The notes: generated by a model from the sequence alone, not told the origin. A stretch of 64,000 nt of DNA from Lamellibrachia columna (GCA_963662155.1 OY759267.1:19538438-19602437); one strand, 5' to 3'. Counted from the first letter of the stretch, positions 49,345-61,910 are shown. Numbers and translations: made by a program.

Positions 49345-49860
49345 AAATCTGCTTCCTCAAATGGTTCAGCCCATCGCGAATCCGGTTCATTTATGTCCAG
49401 ACGTGTAGTGTGTGACTAGTTTAACTAATGTGCGCAGTCTGTTTGATTAAAAAATGCATATATTTTTCAAGTCATCGAAAGAATTGACTACAGTCGTTAG
49501 ATATGGTAAGGATCAAAATAGTGGACATCCAAAATGGTAAACACTTTGCGTATCAATGCTAATCATGGGAGTGACTTCAATCCTCTTGCCGATCACATGA
49601 CAAAGTGACGAAATTTCACCAAGGGTGAAAATCGTGATTTTTCAGCATGACGACTTTTTTACTTCATTTAATGCTTTATCAAGCATTAAGTAATTTAATA
49701 GTTTATCTGATGATTTCACAAACAAAATTACATGCAAACATGCACGAACGAGCTAGCATGTTGCCGTGGATACTAGATAGGCTTTGTTTTTCGCAAAATT
49801 AATTTTAAATAAGAATAGCAAAAAAATCGAATTGAGGAGGCACCTTTAATATGTTTCCTC
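49345..49860 (+). mobile_element. MITE family M1, copy 3
   Basis: The most complete copy. The left end TTAAATCTGCTTCCTCAAAT and the inverse of the right end (TTGAGGAGGCACCTTTAAT) match imperfectly as terminal inverted repeats. Internal blocks are as in the other copies. Confidence 0.6.
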
Positions 49861-50376
49861 CTCGCGCGCGTATTCTCTAAAGTTATAAACGTTCTGGGAC
49901 GAACGTTTCATAATTCTCTAATCTTTTTACAAAGTAGCTAGGAATAAAAATATGGGATATACACATGTGTTTTGATAATGTATTATGCGCATTTTAATAT
50001 AAACAAAATTATTCTTCCAAATACTATCTAAATATATTGGCTTCTTGAAAACTACAGGCTAATTTACCATGACGGAGCAGTTCCCGTGTTGATTCACTTC
50101 CTAGTTGATTGCTACTTGATGACGGGGCAGTTTGATGCGCAGAGAAGGGACACATCTGCCTCCACAATTAATGTAGTCCATCTCGAACCGTGCTCGTAGA
50201 TGTTTGTATGCTTAGTGTGTGTAATATGTAATATGAACAATAACTATTTCTTTTTTAACAATAACATGTCACTAGTGATACGCGCAGTGTGGTTTAGAAA
50301 ATAATGTGTACCTTTGTGAGAATCATTGAACGATCGATCGATAACGATCGATCGATATTATTTCCACTTTGCAGGT

Positions 50377-50380
<4 letters not shown>

Positions 50381-50456
<76 letters not shown>
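50381..50456. repeat. (AT)n microsatellite
   Basis: A pure AT run in gene C intron 1. The same CATGACGGAG(T/C)AGTTCCC string flanks it at 50459 and occurs again at 50069. Confidence 0.95.
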
Positions 50457-50459
<3 letters not shown>

Positions 50460-50571
50460 CATGACGGAGTAGTTCCCCGCACTAATAGCTACACCGAAAA
50501 AAGAGCTTAGGGCGAGCCCGGTGTTCGTAGTCTGTATGAGTTGTTATACCGTTTTACGTCATTCGGGTCGT

Positions 50572-50956
<385 letters not shown>

Positions 50957-50959
50957 AAA

Positions 50960-51110
50960 TCTGTACCAGAAGTATCACTGCTTGTGTGTTCATTCCGTGG
51001 AAGAAGTATCACTGTACGTGTATTAACTTTCGTGTTTTTAAATCTGTACCAGAAGTATCACTGCTTGTGTGTTCATTCCGTGGAAGAAATATCGTTGTTC
51101 GTGTGTTAAC
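50960..51110. repeat. Tandem duplication of about 80 bp
   Basis: AGAAGTATCACTGCTTGTGT and TTCATTCCGTGGAAGAA occur twice in tandem, followed by a third, diverged GAGTATCGCTG unit. Confidence 0.7.
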
Positions 51111-51280
51111 TTTGTGCCAGGAGTATCGCTGTTCGCTTGTTCACTCTGCATTCCAATCCAGCGTTTGAAACATTGTCATTTTATTTTTACTTGATGTATA
51201 TATTTTCATACGTAAGCGTAGCGACTCCTTTGTAAAGCTGGCTGGACACTGTTGCAGGTTTCCGACCGCTCCGTCGTCGA

Positions 51281-51562
51281 TTACAACAGCCGAAAACGCA
51301 AGCGTGGTCCTGGGTTTGTATCAATCTCCATTAGCAACTTCTTTTGATGAAAACTGGTCTGTCGAGGGAGGTAGTAAAATGTAATTGAAAGTCTCGAATA
51401 ATCTTGAATTAGATCGCGTAAAGATATGTTTTTTAATCCTCTGTGATACACTTTAAAATAGTTTTCTTCGGAAGCTGTGATGGCGATCTGCGGGTTTTGA
51501 ATTCGCTGTTTTCTTTGCTGCTTGCATGTTCGTTGTACGAGTGATCGGGGATACTTTATCAA
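51281..51562 (-). pseudogene. LINE N-terminal remnant with NPGP motif, minus strand
   Basis: A frame of about 93 residues near whose end stands KKLLMEIDTNPGPR. An 'L-x-x-(D)-x-E-x-NPGP' segment is common near the N-terminus of LINE endonuclease ORFs and also resembles 2A-type skipping peptides (DxExNPGP). The rest of the frame shows no domain. Confidence 0.4.
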
Positions 51563-51662
51563 TACAAATTTGAAGCAATGTATGTTGCCATGCTGTTTCC
51601 CTCATTTCTACGTTGACGACTTTTCGCATTGTACATGATCACGAGAATGACTAATCCTTTGG

Positions 51663-51717
51663 TTTTGTTGCGCCACTGAGCTCGGATTATCCGAGGATAT
51701 TGGCGCCAAAGAAGTCA

Positions 51718-51760
<43 letters not shown>
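51663..51760 (+). mobile_element. LINE/SINE 3' tail with (ATT)n end
   Basis: TTGCGCCACTGAGCTCGGAT...GGATATTGGCGCCA then (ATT)n. It is the same tail family as at 29143 and 61128. Confidence 0.6.
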
Positions 51761-52239
51761 AAACCTGTAACAGTTTATAAATAATATTTAATAAACACGT
51801 TTTCCCCTCTGTTATTTGGACAAAGTATATGATATGTTTTGACGCCACTTAAGTTTATGTTTATTTGTCATTCATCAGACTGTTTATATAAAAACATCGT
51901 TTATATATTTTTCTAGCCAAATTGAGGTGTTTGTCATGAAAACGATTCATAATGTTCAGTCTGTTATCGTCGATATATGTATATTCGTACTTGCTATGAA
52001 TGTCGTACGTTGAGGAATGCATCGTATGCGTAATCATAATATGCATCATGCATTCATGTTCTCGCAGGTGTCCTGTGAAAAAACGGATGCGACGTAAAGT
52101 GAAAAAGGTACTCTTTTGTCGCTGGTTATCGCCTGTAGTTTTAGATGGAAATCTTGTGAAGACCAGCATTACCTTCCGTACGCTATGTTCTGAGAAAAAT
52201 GGCGATTGAATGATAAATGAATGGACAAAACTACCTGAT

Positions 52240-52395
52240 TGTGTAAATATGAATCATGAATAAAACAAATATATCAGAAGGGTGGGTTACATATAGATGA
52301 AGAATAATCGCAGGACTCTTGATAAGCCAATGGCTTCCTTGTCCACTTGCCATCTGGGGATTTGCCTCGGATGGCAATCTTGTTAACTCTGGTTA
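52240..52395 (+). pseudogene. LINE 3' end, same family as position 1
   Basis: Codons DCVNMNHE, stop, NKYIRRVGYI and TAG, followed by the AAGCCAATGGCTTCCTTGTC 3' UTR and CTTGTTAACTCTGGTTAAAT. It lies 80 bp before gene C exon 2. Confidence 0.7.
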
Positions 52396-52473
52396 AATAT
52401 CACGTGTATGACACGTGTGTCCAGGCTCCAGTGTAACATACTGAAGCAAGAAGAAAACATGACACTGTTGCAG

Positions 52474-52595
52474 AATCCGGAGGGAACGTCTCGTACCAGA
52501 TCCAGCTCAAGGTTCCGGCATCACTTGGATAAAATTTTTACACCATCGCAGTCGTCTCGTTCCAATGTCGATTCAAACGGCATCCACGCGGGAAG
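52474..52595 (+). CDS. Gene C exon 2
   Basis: Acceptor CTGTTGCAG, donor GGAAG|GTAAAC, phase 0 to 2. It encodes NPEGTSRTRSSSRFRHHLDK and more Ser-rich sequence. The acceptor context and the leading Asn-Pro are shared with exons 5 and 10, so it is a diverged member of the same exon type. Confidence 0.6.
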
Positions 52596-52766
52596 GTAAA
52601 CTCGTTCAAATAAGTATATTTTTGTCAAAATGAATGTTTGAGGTAACGCATGTCTTGGTTTAAAGTTAAACTGCTGTCTTGTTGTCGCCAGGTTTATGGT
52701 GAATACAAATATTGTGTTGTTTATTATCATTGTTATTGTTGTTATTGTTGTTGTTGTTGTTGTTGT

Positions 52767-52992
<226 letters not shown>

Positions 52993-53107
52993 GTTGTTCT
53001 TATTGTTCTTGTTGTCTTTATCATTATCGTTATTTTTATTATACATGATGTTACATGTGCAATGTAATAGAAGTACGTGTTTATTGATTTTTGTTACTGA
53101 CTTGCAG

Positions 53108-53212
53108 ATTACGCTCTCCGACCCGTTCACCTGGCCTGGTGTCAAGTTCACATACCTCAAATACATATCAACATCTGCGTTGGGGTGGTACGTCTCCTGT
53201 TCCCGTGCACAG
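53108..53212 (+). CDS. Gene C exon 3 (module part delta, first copy)
   Basis: Acceptor CTTGCAG, donor CACAG|GTACGT, phase 2 to 2. It encodes LRSPTRSPGLVSSSHTSNTY then QHLRWGGTSPVPVHR. The second half is homologous to the end of exon 8 (FQHLHRGGTSPSPVSR). Confidence 0.6.
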
Positions 53213-53639
53213 GTACGTATTATTGTGTGGTTTGTTTGTTAATATATGAATATGTGCATCTGTCTAAAGCGTTTCTGTTAACCATAGCCTGACCGTTCTT
53301 TTATATAGCAACTCAGCATTGAAGCGAATTCTGTTATATGAATACACTTTTGACAAGTCGTGTTCGTGTGTTGGTTATAGAGATAAACTGTTATAGCAAA
53401 GTTATATGTACCTTTGTCTAACCACCATGACTTCGCCATGGCAGCTCTGAATAGCTTAAGCCAGGAGTCCAAGCTAGATACCAACCTCAGCTTTGAAATC
53501 AGATACACATATGACACAATATCTATGTCCACCATGTTCAAGAAGCGACAACTCTCCACTGAAGAACCACAGGTTGCCAGTAGCAAGAGGGATATCAGCA
53601 GCCTTTGGTAGTCACGGAGATGGCATATTTTGTTACATA

Positions 53640-54040
53640 GGAATCTCAACAAGAATGAAAGCCTGACTGTATGTGCATTATACTGTCAATTACACTCTGT
53701 GATACAGAGGCTTGGACACTGTTACCACAGGAGACACCGTCTCTTGAGTTTTCTGAGATGCGGTGCGAGCTATCAAAGGCGTTATCAGAGTAGACAGGTT
53801 GCATAATAGCCAGATCAGAAAGAACACCTTCACCCCTGAATTCATCACAGATGTCACCAGGCACAGAAGAGTGGTTTGGACACGATTGCCGTATGCCAAG
53901 AGATAACGTCGTTAGGTAAGCATTCAAGCAATATTTCGAAAGACAGCGGAAGAGAGGAAGGTCACTGAAGAGGTGGAGTGACCAGATCAGAAGCGATACT
54001 GGGCTCCCGCAGTAGACAGCAGAGCGGTATGCAGTAAATA
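53640..54040 (+). pseudogene. LINE reverse-transcriptase C-terminal remnant in gene C intron
   Basis: Recognisable pieces, with frame changes: CDTEAWTLLPQE...FSEMRC (about 53698-53765), EEWFGHDCRMPRDNVVR (about 53868-53918), and ERQRKRGRSLKRWSDQIRSD (about 53937-53995). These are the conserved C-terminal blocks (YGxExW, WFGHxxRM, RGRxxxRW) of several LINE families. Confidence 0.7.
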
Positions 54041-54046
54041 GAGCAT

Positions 54047-54298
54047 GACGGAAGGGTGCAACCTCCCGGAGGACAGCGAGGGGTGCAACCTCCTGGAGGA
54101 CAGCGAGGGGTGCAACCTCCCAGAGGACAGCGAGGGGTGCAACCTCCTGGAGGACAGCGAGGGGTGCAACTTCCCGGAGGACAGCGAGGGGTACAACTTC
54201 CCGGAGGACAGCGAGGGGTGCGACCTCCCGAAGGACAACGAGGGGTGCAACCTCCCGGAGGGCAGCGAGGGGTGCGACCTCCCGAAGGACAGCGAGAG
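54047..54298. repeat. 27-bp minisatellite, about nine copies
   Basis: Units contain GGGGTGCAACCTCC and GGAGGACAGCGA, with a period of 27 bp. Its in-frame period makes EGCNLPEDS-type and reverse ORFs. It directly follows the LINE remnant and is treated as noncoding. Confidence 0.9.
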
Positions 54299-54490
54299 GT
54301 CAATATGGTCTATGCGTTTAAGTCAAGTAAGTCAAGTGCGTCAAATGTGTACGTTTAGAGATATTTCCTCGAAAAGAATGACGAACGATGCAGCTTTTCG
54401 ATTGTAAGTATCCTTAGATATCTTTAGTTGATGATACGAAAAATAACGTACATTGCGAAATGCTCACAAGTCGTGTCTTCTCGTGTTTAG

Positions 54491-54545
54491 CAGCAGCACT
54501 GACGGGTCGGATAGCATGCGCTGGCACAGGGTTCAAACGGAACAA
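54491..54545 (+). CDS. Gene C exon 4 (module part alpha, first copy)
   Basis: 55 bp, acceptor TCGTGTTTAG, donor GAACAA|GTAAGA, phase 2 to 0. It encodes SSSTDGSDSMRWHRVQTEQ. Exon 9 has the same length, phases and ...RRQTEH ending. Flanking intron sequence is also homologous. Confidence 0.6.
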
Positions 54546-54929
54546 GTAAGACTGATGTGTTCATATCTTATACATACACCTAGACTCGACACCCAAATTC
54601 CATGGATAACTGAAAAAGCACAAAAACCCCCAACATACCAGATCATATCAAATAACACCAATCTATTTATCAGCAAACCGAATTGTTTAAAGTATTAAAT
54701 GTGTACAGCATAATTTATCAACACTAGCGTCTGTATCTAAGCGACAAAACGCCATTAAAACAATAAAACAGAGACAGAATATCGAAGGAGCGATCTGGAA
54801 AAAGTATAAATATTAAATGAATTCATATGATTATTTACTCACGCGCACGCCGTGCACACGATCACAAGTTACTAATATCTCAAAGTTTAGCGTTGTGTAT
54901 CGATCATGACCGGTGTGATGCTGTTGCAG

Positions 54930-55039
54930 AATCCTGACTATCCACTTCACAGCGAATCTGACGTGTCGAGGGAGACACGATCTGCCTCGTCGAGTCAGTT
55001 CCGGCCCTACATCTCGAGTGGTAATGCAACGGGCGACAG
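54930..55039 (+). CDS. Gene C exon 5 (module part beta, first copy)
   Basis: Acceptor CTGTTGCAG, donor GACAG|GTTAGT, phase 0 to 2. It encodes NPDYPLHSESDVSRETRSAS and then ...RPYISSGNATGD. Its first 13 codons are identical in sense to exon 10 (NPDYPLHSESDVS). Confidence 0.7.
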
Positions 55040-55152
55040 GTTAGTTCGTCATGTCCCTCCCCGTGATCTCCTCTGGTAGACAATAGTTTGTTGTCTGCGC
55101 ACTGTGTACAAACATCTACATCATACCATGCTACCCAGTGACCCGATGCTTT

Positions 55153-56433
55153 ATACGTATTAGTGCCCTGCGCTGGCCTAGAATTTGATCCCAAGCCCGG
55201 CCCGAAATTAGCAGTTAGAGTCCAGGCCCGGCCCAGGCCCGCAATCATTTTTCAAGCCCAGCCCGGCCCAAGCCTGCAAACTAGAATTTAGGCCCAGGCC
55301 CGGCCCGCAAGTTTCAGGCCCAGGCCCGGCCCAGGCCCGGCCCATACCCGCGGGCCAAAGATGGGTAAGCCCGCGGCCCGCAAGCCCGCGGCCCGCTAAG
55401 TTTAGAGAAGATAAACCTATAATCTTATAACAAAGACGAGGATGAGTTCTAAAAATCCAGCACCACCAACTTCTTCAAACTTACGAATATCCTGAAGAAA
55501 ACTAAATAAAAACTTCTTAGTGTCATTACTATTAAATATGATAACATTTGTTATATTTGGCTTTAATGTTTTGGCTTATGGTTATGGTAGAAGATTTGTT
55601 TATCTAACCCTGACTTAACCCATATGCAAGCCATAACCCCAATTTATATTGTTAATTGAATTAGCTCAACTAAGTTAACATAATTTAATATGATATTTCA
55701 ATTAAATGTCACCCACTGGCACTGACACCCAGTGACATTTCCAGCAGGCCAGCAGTCACTAGCCTGAGACAGACAGGTTCAGAAATGTGTGAATGAACTA
55801 GGACTGGGGAGAAATACCAATTACCAACTGGGTTGGGTACTGGGTAGTGGGCTAGTGGCCTAGTGGGCACTTGGCAGTGGGAGTGGGCAGGTCATTCAGG
55901 TGGGCAATGTTTGGAGGGAAGACCTAGACAATAGAATGTCCACTGGTAGGGTCAAAGGGTGATAAGTTGATGGTTAATCGTGGCTTGATTGCCTCTGCAA
56001 ATATTTCTAAAGTAAACATTTGGGGCTGGCTACTTCCAGCCAAGTGAACTTATGGGGCCATTAGATTCCATGCAAGGTCTAAATTTGCAACTATATAATA
56101 CTAAAGAAATAATTTTAAGCATTCATTAACCGGAATTACAATTTATAATAAGTTTTTATAAAAAAATAAAGTAATAATCGGTGTTTTGTATGAATATTTT
56201 TATTATGTCCAGGCTCAGCCCAGGCCCGGCCCGGCCCGCTCACGCTAGGCCCAGGCCCGGCCCAAGCCCGGCCCAAGCCCGAAGTGTTTAAATTGTTTTC
56301 AGCCCAGGCCCGGCCCGGGCCCGCAGTATGTAGGCCCAGGCCCGGCCCGGCCCGGCCCGGCCCGCGAAATTATGTAGAGGTCCGGGCCGGGCTTGAACCC
56401 AAAGCCCGGCCCGCGCAGGGCACTAATACGTAT
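55153..56433. mobile_element. Non-autonomous hAT-type transposon with 8-bp target duplication
   Basis: The element 55161-56425 (1265 bp) is flanked by ATACGTAT on both sides (55153-55160, 56426-56433). Terminal inverted repeats are TAGTGCCCTGCGC and its complement, which resembles hAT ends; 8-bp duplications are typical of hAT. Both subterminal zones (55190-55400 and 56210-56415) are packed with GGCCC(A/G)GGCCCGG repeats. The AT-rich interior has no transposase ORF. It sits in the gene C intron after exon 5 and is absent from the paralogous intron after exon 10. Confidence 0.75.
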
Positions 56434-57147
56434 ACAAATGGCCAGAGAATGTGTAAGGCTCAGAAAGATGGCGACTGACCGGTCGAAATTTCGTGGACTT
56501 CGTGGCGATTCAATGCGACAATAAGATGTCTCCGGACTATTTCTGTCGCAACGACAGTATTTAAAATACATATGTGCACTTAACATATTTACAATGCATT
56601 CATGCTAATTTGTTACCATGTTATTTGATATATTGTTGATATTTTGATTTGCTAGTAACACCAATCATAATTACCGTTTGATTTAATGGGTTCACGATAC
56701 AGTTTCTAAAATGCACAATTTTGTCAAAACAATAACTATTACATTCGCTCATCGAAACAAATCATAATTAATGCCTTTAAATGTCAGGTTAAATTATTTA
56801 TACAGTTAAGTTAAATCTATAAACTCATTCCACCAGAAGGAGACAAAACCCATATACCCTTAAACTTTATAAACACAACCACCTGACGCTCTTGCTGGAA
56901 AACATAGACAAAACTAAATAGGGTGGTTTCGCTTGATATGGCTCCGGCAGCGATATGCAGCGTATACAATTAAAAAGTTGCAAGTTGTATTCCTACAGTT
57001 GGGGACTTTTACAGCAAAGTCGTCCTTCAAAAATGAACAGTTGTTTTACAAATTTAAATCACAAAGCACTTATGCAATGTTTTATGTAACTATGTGCAAA
57101 AAATCGCAATCATCATGTAGAAAAATAGTACTATTATAACGTTGCAG

Positions 57148-57231
57148 TTTACCTATCCGTCGACACGACCGCCAGAATATATCGGGGAGTGACACAACTG
57201 GTAGAAATTTGTCCTCTACCAGAAGGTCCAG
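57148..57231 (+). CDS. Gene C exon 6 (module part gamma, first copy)
   Basis: Acceptor CGTTGCAG, donor TCCAG|GTTTGT, phase 2 to 2. It encodes SLPIRRHDRQNISGSDTTGR then NLSSTRRS. The ISGSDT core recurs in exon 11 (ISGSSIS) and exon 7 (TSGSNDT). Confidence 0.65.
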
Positions 57232-57279
57232 GTTTGTACCTATGTTGAAGGAAAACTTTAGGATCCACAGTTTGTGGAT

Positions 57280-57510
<231 letters not shown>

Positions 57511-57758
57511 TTCACACTCTCGCTGACTCTTTATACTACTCCCTCTTTCTCTCTCGCCAGGAGAGTGAGATAGAGAGACATTGTCCTTTACAATTTAAAA
57601 AGTTAATAAAATTGTTACTGCATTAACAATGATCATTAGCAACATTGCCCTTCACAATTTAACAAGTGTATTTCCAATTTAAATTACGAAGATTTTATAC
57701 AAGGCTTTATACCTTCAACATTTATAAAAAAATATAATATGTATATATGTTTGTCTAG

Positions 57759-57824
57759 AAACCAGAACTCCCTACGGCACACATCTCACGATACGTCGGG
57801 GAGTAACGACACGGGCATTCCTTG
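57759..57824 (+). CDS. Gene C exon 7 (gamma-like exon)
   Basis: Acceptor TTTGTCTAG, donor CCTTG|GTTTGT, phase 2 to 2. It encodes RNQNSLRHTSHDTSGSNDTG and IPW. The GTTTGTxCC donor context and SGS core are shared with exons 6 and 11, so it is probably a third, more diverged gamma exon. Confidence 0.5.
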
Positions 57825-58365
57825 GTTTGTGCCTTTCACTCCTCTTCCTCTGTCTGTCTATCTGTCTGTCTGTCTGCCTCTCTCTCTCTCTCCCTCGCCC
57901 CCCCCCCCTCTCTCTTTCTCACTTTGTTTCTCCGTGTGCATGTGTTTGTCTCTTCTCCCTCATTATCTCTTTCTCATTCACTCCCCCACCTATCTAACAT
58001 ATGTTTTAGTTGGTCTAAACTGGCCACATTCCAAATGTTTTCAATATGCAACATATAATTTGGTTTTCTAAACCTTAGCTCTGTAACGTGCAATTTTCCC
58101 TCGGTTACCTAAACAAATCGTGTGATACGTTGCACGTATTTGAAACCATTTTACTTTACGTTTGTATGTGGCATGTAAAATAACTGCTAATACTAAAATC
58201 ATTTATATCTTGCTCTCATCATATTTAGATATTGTGTCATGAAACAATTAAAAAGGTCCAGTTGTGCGGCGTCCGTCAATATATTATTCCCACTGTTTGT
58301 GAATGTCATACGTTGAGAAATGCATGTGCGTCATCAATGTATAGACCGCACAGTCGTGTTCTCAG

Positions 58366-58554
58366 GAGGCCTATACTTATGAATTCTAGTGCTGCGGACG
58401 GAATATCTGGCAGCAGGTCCGGCTTGAGGATTCATCCTCAATGGACTGGAATAGCTGCCAGTCGATACAGCCATGGCCCGGAATCAAGTGCACATACCAC
58501 AACTACATTTCAACATCTGCATCGGGGCGGCACGTCTCCTAGCCCCGTGTCTAG
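58366..58554 (+). CDS. Gene C exon 8 (module part delta, second copy)
   Basis: Acceptor TGTTCTCAG, donor TCTAG|GTATGT, phase 2 to 2. It encodes RRPILMNSSAADGISGSRSG and further Ser/Gly/His-rich sequence ending GGTSPSPVS. It is longer than exon 3, with homology in the 3' half. Confidence 0.6.
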
Positions 58555-59081
58555 GTATGTGTTAATCTGTGATTTGTTGAAACCAGTATATTGATGCTTG
58601 TTATGTATGCTAGAGACACTAAGAGCGTATGATAAATATTTGGTCCTCAATTATTTCCTAGATTTGGAAGACAATCTCCGATTGGACACAGTAGTAGTTT
58701 TCAACACCCGTTGTCTGGCCATCTTTGTCTATTTATCTATCTATCTAATTTTCTCTATCTCGGTAAACGTCTAATGATAGCTTTGGTGGTGGTGGGCCAT
58801 CTATTTGGATTGAAGGCTTCTTTGGCATTCGCTGCTGTCGTGTTAGTTCGACTTTGTAGAAAACACAGGTGCCAACGTTGGTCAAAGGTTGGGAATATAA
58901 TATTATAGTAAAATAATATGTATCTTGCATATGTTACGTTTAGAGATGTAGCCTTGAACACACTAATGAATTATGCAGTTTTTCGATAATAAATATCATT
59001 AGATATATTTAGTTGATCACATAAGAAAGTAGCATGTACGTTGAGAAATGCTCATACGTCGTGTCTTCTCGTGTTTAACAG

Positions 59082-59136
59082 CAGAACCGGTTGGTTCAAT
59101 AGCCTCGTGAGCTGTCTCAGACGCCAAACGGAACAT
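59082..59136 (+). CDS. Gene C exon 9 (module part alpha, second copy)
   Basis: 55 bp, acceptor GTTTAACAG, donor GAACAT|GTAAGT, phase 2 to 0. It encodes SRTGWFNSLVSCLRRQTEH. Length and phases equal exon 4. Confidence 0.6.
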
Positions 59137-59859
59137 GTAAGTTTTTCACTAATATTTTAGTGTCTTACACATAACTAGACCCGACATCTAAATGTAATGG
59201 TTAACTGAACAAGCACAACTGCCCCGGTATATCTTTAGTCACGAAGCGAGCGTCGCCTTTGTTCGTGACAGTCTTCACACAAACACGCTGAACAGTGGTC
59301 CTACATTGTAGCGAAAAACAAAACGTTGATTATCAATAATCCCAACGTAACAACGATACCAAAATATGTTAATGTTTACTCATAGAGCTCACTTGTTCCC
59401 ATAACAGAACAGATACATACACATCTAACTGCATTCAACCAATATATGTCATAATACGATACTATTTTGGCGGTCGATCGCGTTACGATCTATAGACCTA
59501 CGTTACGAAGCTATAGGCCTACCAGTATCGAGTTGCTGAACCTTTTCACCTGTGGTTAAAGTGTACGTGTAGTTTGGCCAGCTACCCGTACACGTACCAG
59601 TAAGGGTACCCGTTTGAGTGTTGAACCTATCTAATACAACAACATATCAGAGAAAAACAATCTGCTTTTCCTGAAGACCGAATTGCTTAAAGTATTAAAC
59701 GTGTACACCATTAATGATCTAAACTAGCGTTTGTCGCTGCGTCCGAGCGACGAGAACGCCATTACCTAATAACTAATACAGCGTTACTAGTATATTTAGA
59801 ACTGTGTATCGGTCGTCAAAATGTATATTGTAAAAACGACCGGTGTGACGCTTTTGCAG

Positions 59860-60086
59860 AATCCTGACTACCCACTTCACAGCGAAAGTGACGTGTCAAG
59901 TTCGAACAACAACAGTTCCGACACCGGGAAGGAAAATCACCGTCGCATGCCCTGCTCGGGGATGCCTGGTTGCTTAGGCCAGAGTTTTCCGCCTCTGTCC
60001 CGCTGCGAAAGTGACGTGTCACGTTCGAACAACAATTGTTGCAAGGATAGCAGGAATAGTGATTCAACGGGTTCCCACATACTCAG
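59860..60086 (+). CDS. Gene C exon 10 (module part beta, second copy)
   Basis: 227 bp, acceptor CTTTTGCAG, donor CTCAG|GTTGGT, phase 0 to 2. It encodes NPDYPLHSESDVSSSNNNSS and later CESDVSRSNNN. The ESDVSxSNNN block is therefore duplicated inside the exon, which explains its greater length than exon 5. It is rich in Ser, Asn and Cys. Confidence 0.7.
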
Positions 60087-60214
60087 GTTGGTTCGCCCTG
60101 CGTCTCTCCAGAGTGTTCCCTTCTGTGAGAAAATCCTTTGTTGTCAGTGCACAAGCGTGTAAATCGTATCCCTGCTTCCTAGAGTGGTGCGCGGCAGGGT
60201 CTCAACCTCACATC

Positions 60215-60385
60215 TCCCACCTGTTTGGGGGCCAACTCATTATCTCCCACTTGTTTGTGGGACCAATCTCCCAACTCCCACCATTTTTGAGAGTCCACCT
60301 CCCACCAGTCCCACCTCCCACTTTTTTAGGCCAACCTCCCACCTCCCACCATTTTTAGGCCAACCTCTCACCTCCCACTATTGTT
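60215..60385. repeat. Short tandem repeat (CCAACCTCCCACCTCCCACC type)
   Basis: Imperfect CTCCCAC-rich units in the intron after exon 10, at the place corresponding to the hAT insertion side of the paralogous intron. Not coding. Confidence 0.8.
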
Positions 60386-61127
60386 TTATATATTTTGATT
60401 TGCTGGGAACATCAATCGTAATTACTGCATGGGTTAATGGATCTATGATACGGTTTCTAACATGCGATTGTCAAAGCAATAACCATTAAATTCGCTCATC
60501 AAAACGCCTCTTGAAACTTTATATACTTCGAAATTAGTGCCTTTAATTGTTCCCATTAAAGGCACAAAGGCTGGCCTTTTTTATTGTAAAATCATGTTAT
60601 ATAGTATAAACTATATAATATGCTAACATCTAGACTGCCCAAATGTGTTTAATGAACCACAATCTAAAATACAATCTGACCGTTATATGTTTATTAATAG
60701 CGTTTTTGCCATTCACCATGCAATATAAACATGATAGTCGGGTCGAAACATTCAAATTCAAAAGATAACGGTAAAATGTTATGATTAAATGTTTGTGGAA
60801 TAAAACACATTTGTATGCTCAATGTGTTAGAATAATTATAGTTTATACAATATTTGATTTTACGATAACAACTTTGTATCTTTAAAGTATTTATTCATTT
60901 TGATCCTTGAAGTATACAAAACAACCACATGTCGTTTCAGTCTTGCTTGAAAATAATAGTTTAGATAAAATGTATAGCGTGGTTTCGCTTGATATAGCTC
61001 CTACAATGATATGTAAGGTATGCGAACCATCCTTCTTAAAGTAAAGTGTTTTGCTTATTTAAATTAAAATAAATATATATAATGTTTTAAGTATGTATTT
61101 GCAGAATATTGATAACGCATAATGATT

Positions 61128-61200
61128 CCAGTCCGTTGTGCCTCTGAGCTCAGGTTCCTGAGGATATAGGCGCTATAGATGTGTATTAATAAAATATACA
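61128..61200 (+). mobile_element. LINE/SINE 3' tail
   Basis: TTGTGCCTCTGAGCTCAGGT...GGATATAGGCGCTATAGATG. The tail family of 29143, with only a short AT end. Confidence 0.55.
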
Positions 61201-61213
61201 CATAACGTTGCAG

Positions 61214-61291
61214 TTTACCTGATCGTCCAAACGCCCACCAGGATATATCGGGGAGTAGCATCAGTAGTGGAAGCGACACGTCGAAACATAG
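61214..61291 (+). CDS. Gene C exon 11 (module part gamma, second copy)
   Basis: Acceptor CGTTGCAG, donor CATAG|GTTTGT, phase 2 to 2. It encodes SLPDRPNAHQDISGSSISSG and SDTSKH. The acceptor, the first codons and the donor context equal exon 6. Confidence 0.65.
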
Positions 61292-61309
61292 GTTTGTACC
61301 AATGTTTAC

Positions 61310-61356
61310 TCCCTCTCCCTGTGTCCATCCCATCCTTTCCCTCTCCTTCTCCCTCT

Positions 61357-61424
<68 letters not shown>

Positions 61425-61453
61425 GTCTGTCTCTCTCCCTATATCTCTCTCTT

Positions 61454-61515
<62 letters not shown>

Positions 61516-61662
61516 ATCCACCCTTTCCCTCTCCCTCTTTCTCTCTCCCTCCTTTCTCCCTCTGTATTGGCTATTTCGCGATTTTCTCTCCCTCCCTCCC
61601 TCAATCCCTCCCTCCCTCCCTGTATGTCTGTCTGTCTGTCTGTCTGTCTGTCTGCCTGTCTG

Positions 61663-61719
<57 letters not shown>

Positions 61720-61725
61720 CTCTCT
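61310..61725. repeat. (CT)n, (CTGT)n and CTCC microsatellites
   Basis: Three CT-rich blocks after the exon 11 donor. ORFs through them in both directions are artefacts. Confidence 0.95.
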
Positions 61726-61910
61726 TTAAATTGTATTGGATTTTGTCCCCATAAATATAATTACATAGTCACATTCTTACATTGTCTGATGCCCTCTAAG
61801 TTGAAATTGCATTGAATCGTTGCAATATATACATATGTGTGTCAGTAGCGTTGTATGTACTATGCAGTATTATTTGTTATTTATTGAAACATCTCACTCT
61901 CAACTTGCAG

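Noticed and set aside
52068..52107. Possible extra gene C exon (acceptor TTCTCGCAG, codons CPVKKRMRRKVKK, donor GTACTC)
   Set aside because: It would need to be entered in phase 2, whereas exon 1 exits in phase 0. The flank is homologous to 58290-58365, so it may be a decayed delta-exon relative.
53962..54407. Frames with EGCNLPEDS or CTPRCPPGG repeats
   Set aside because: A 27-bp minisatellite right behind a LINE remnant, open on both strands. The gene C exon phases do not need it.
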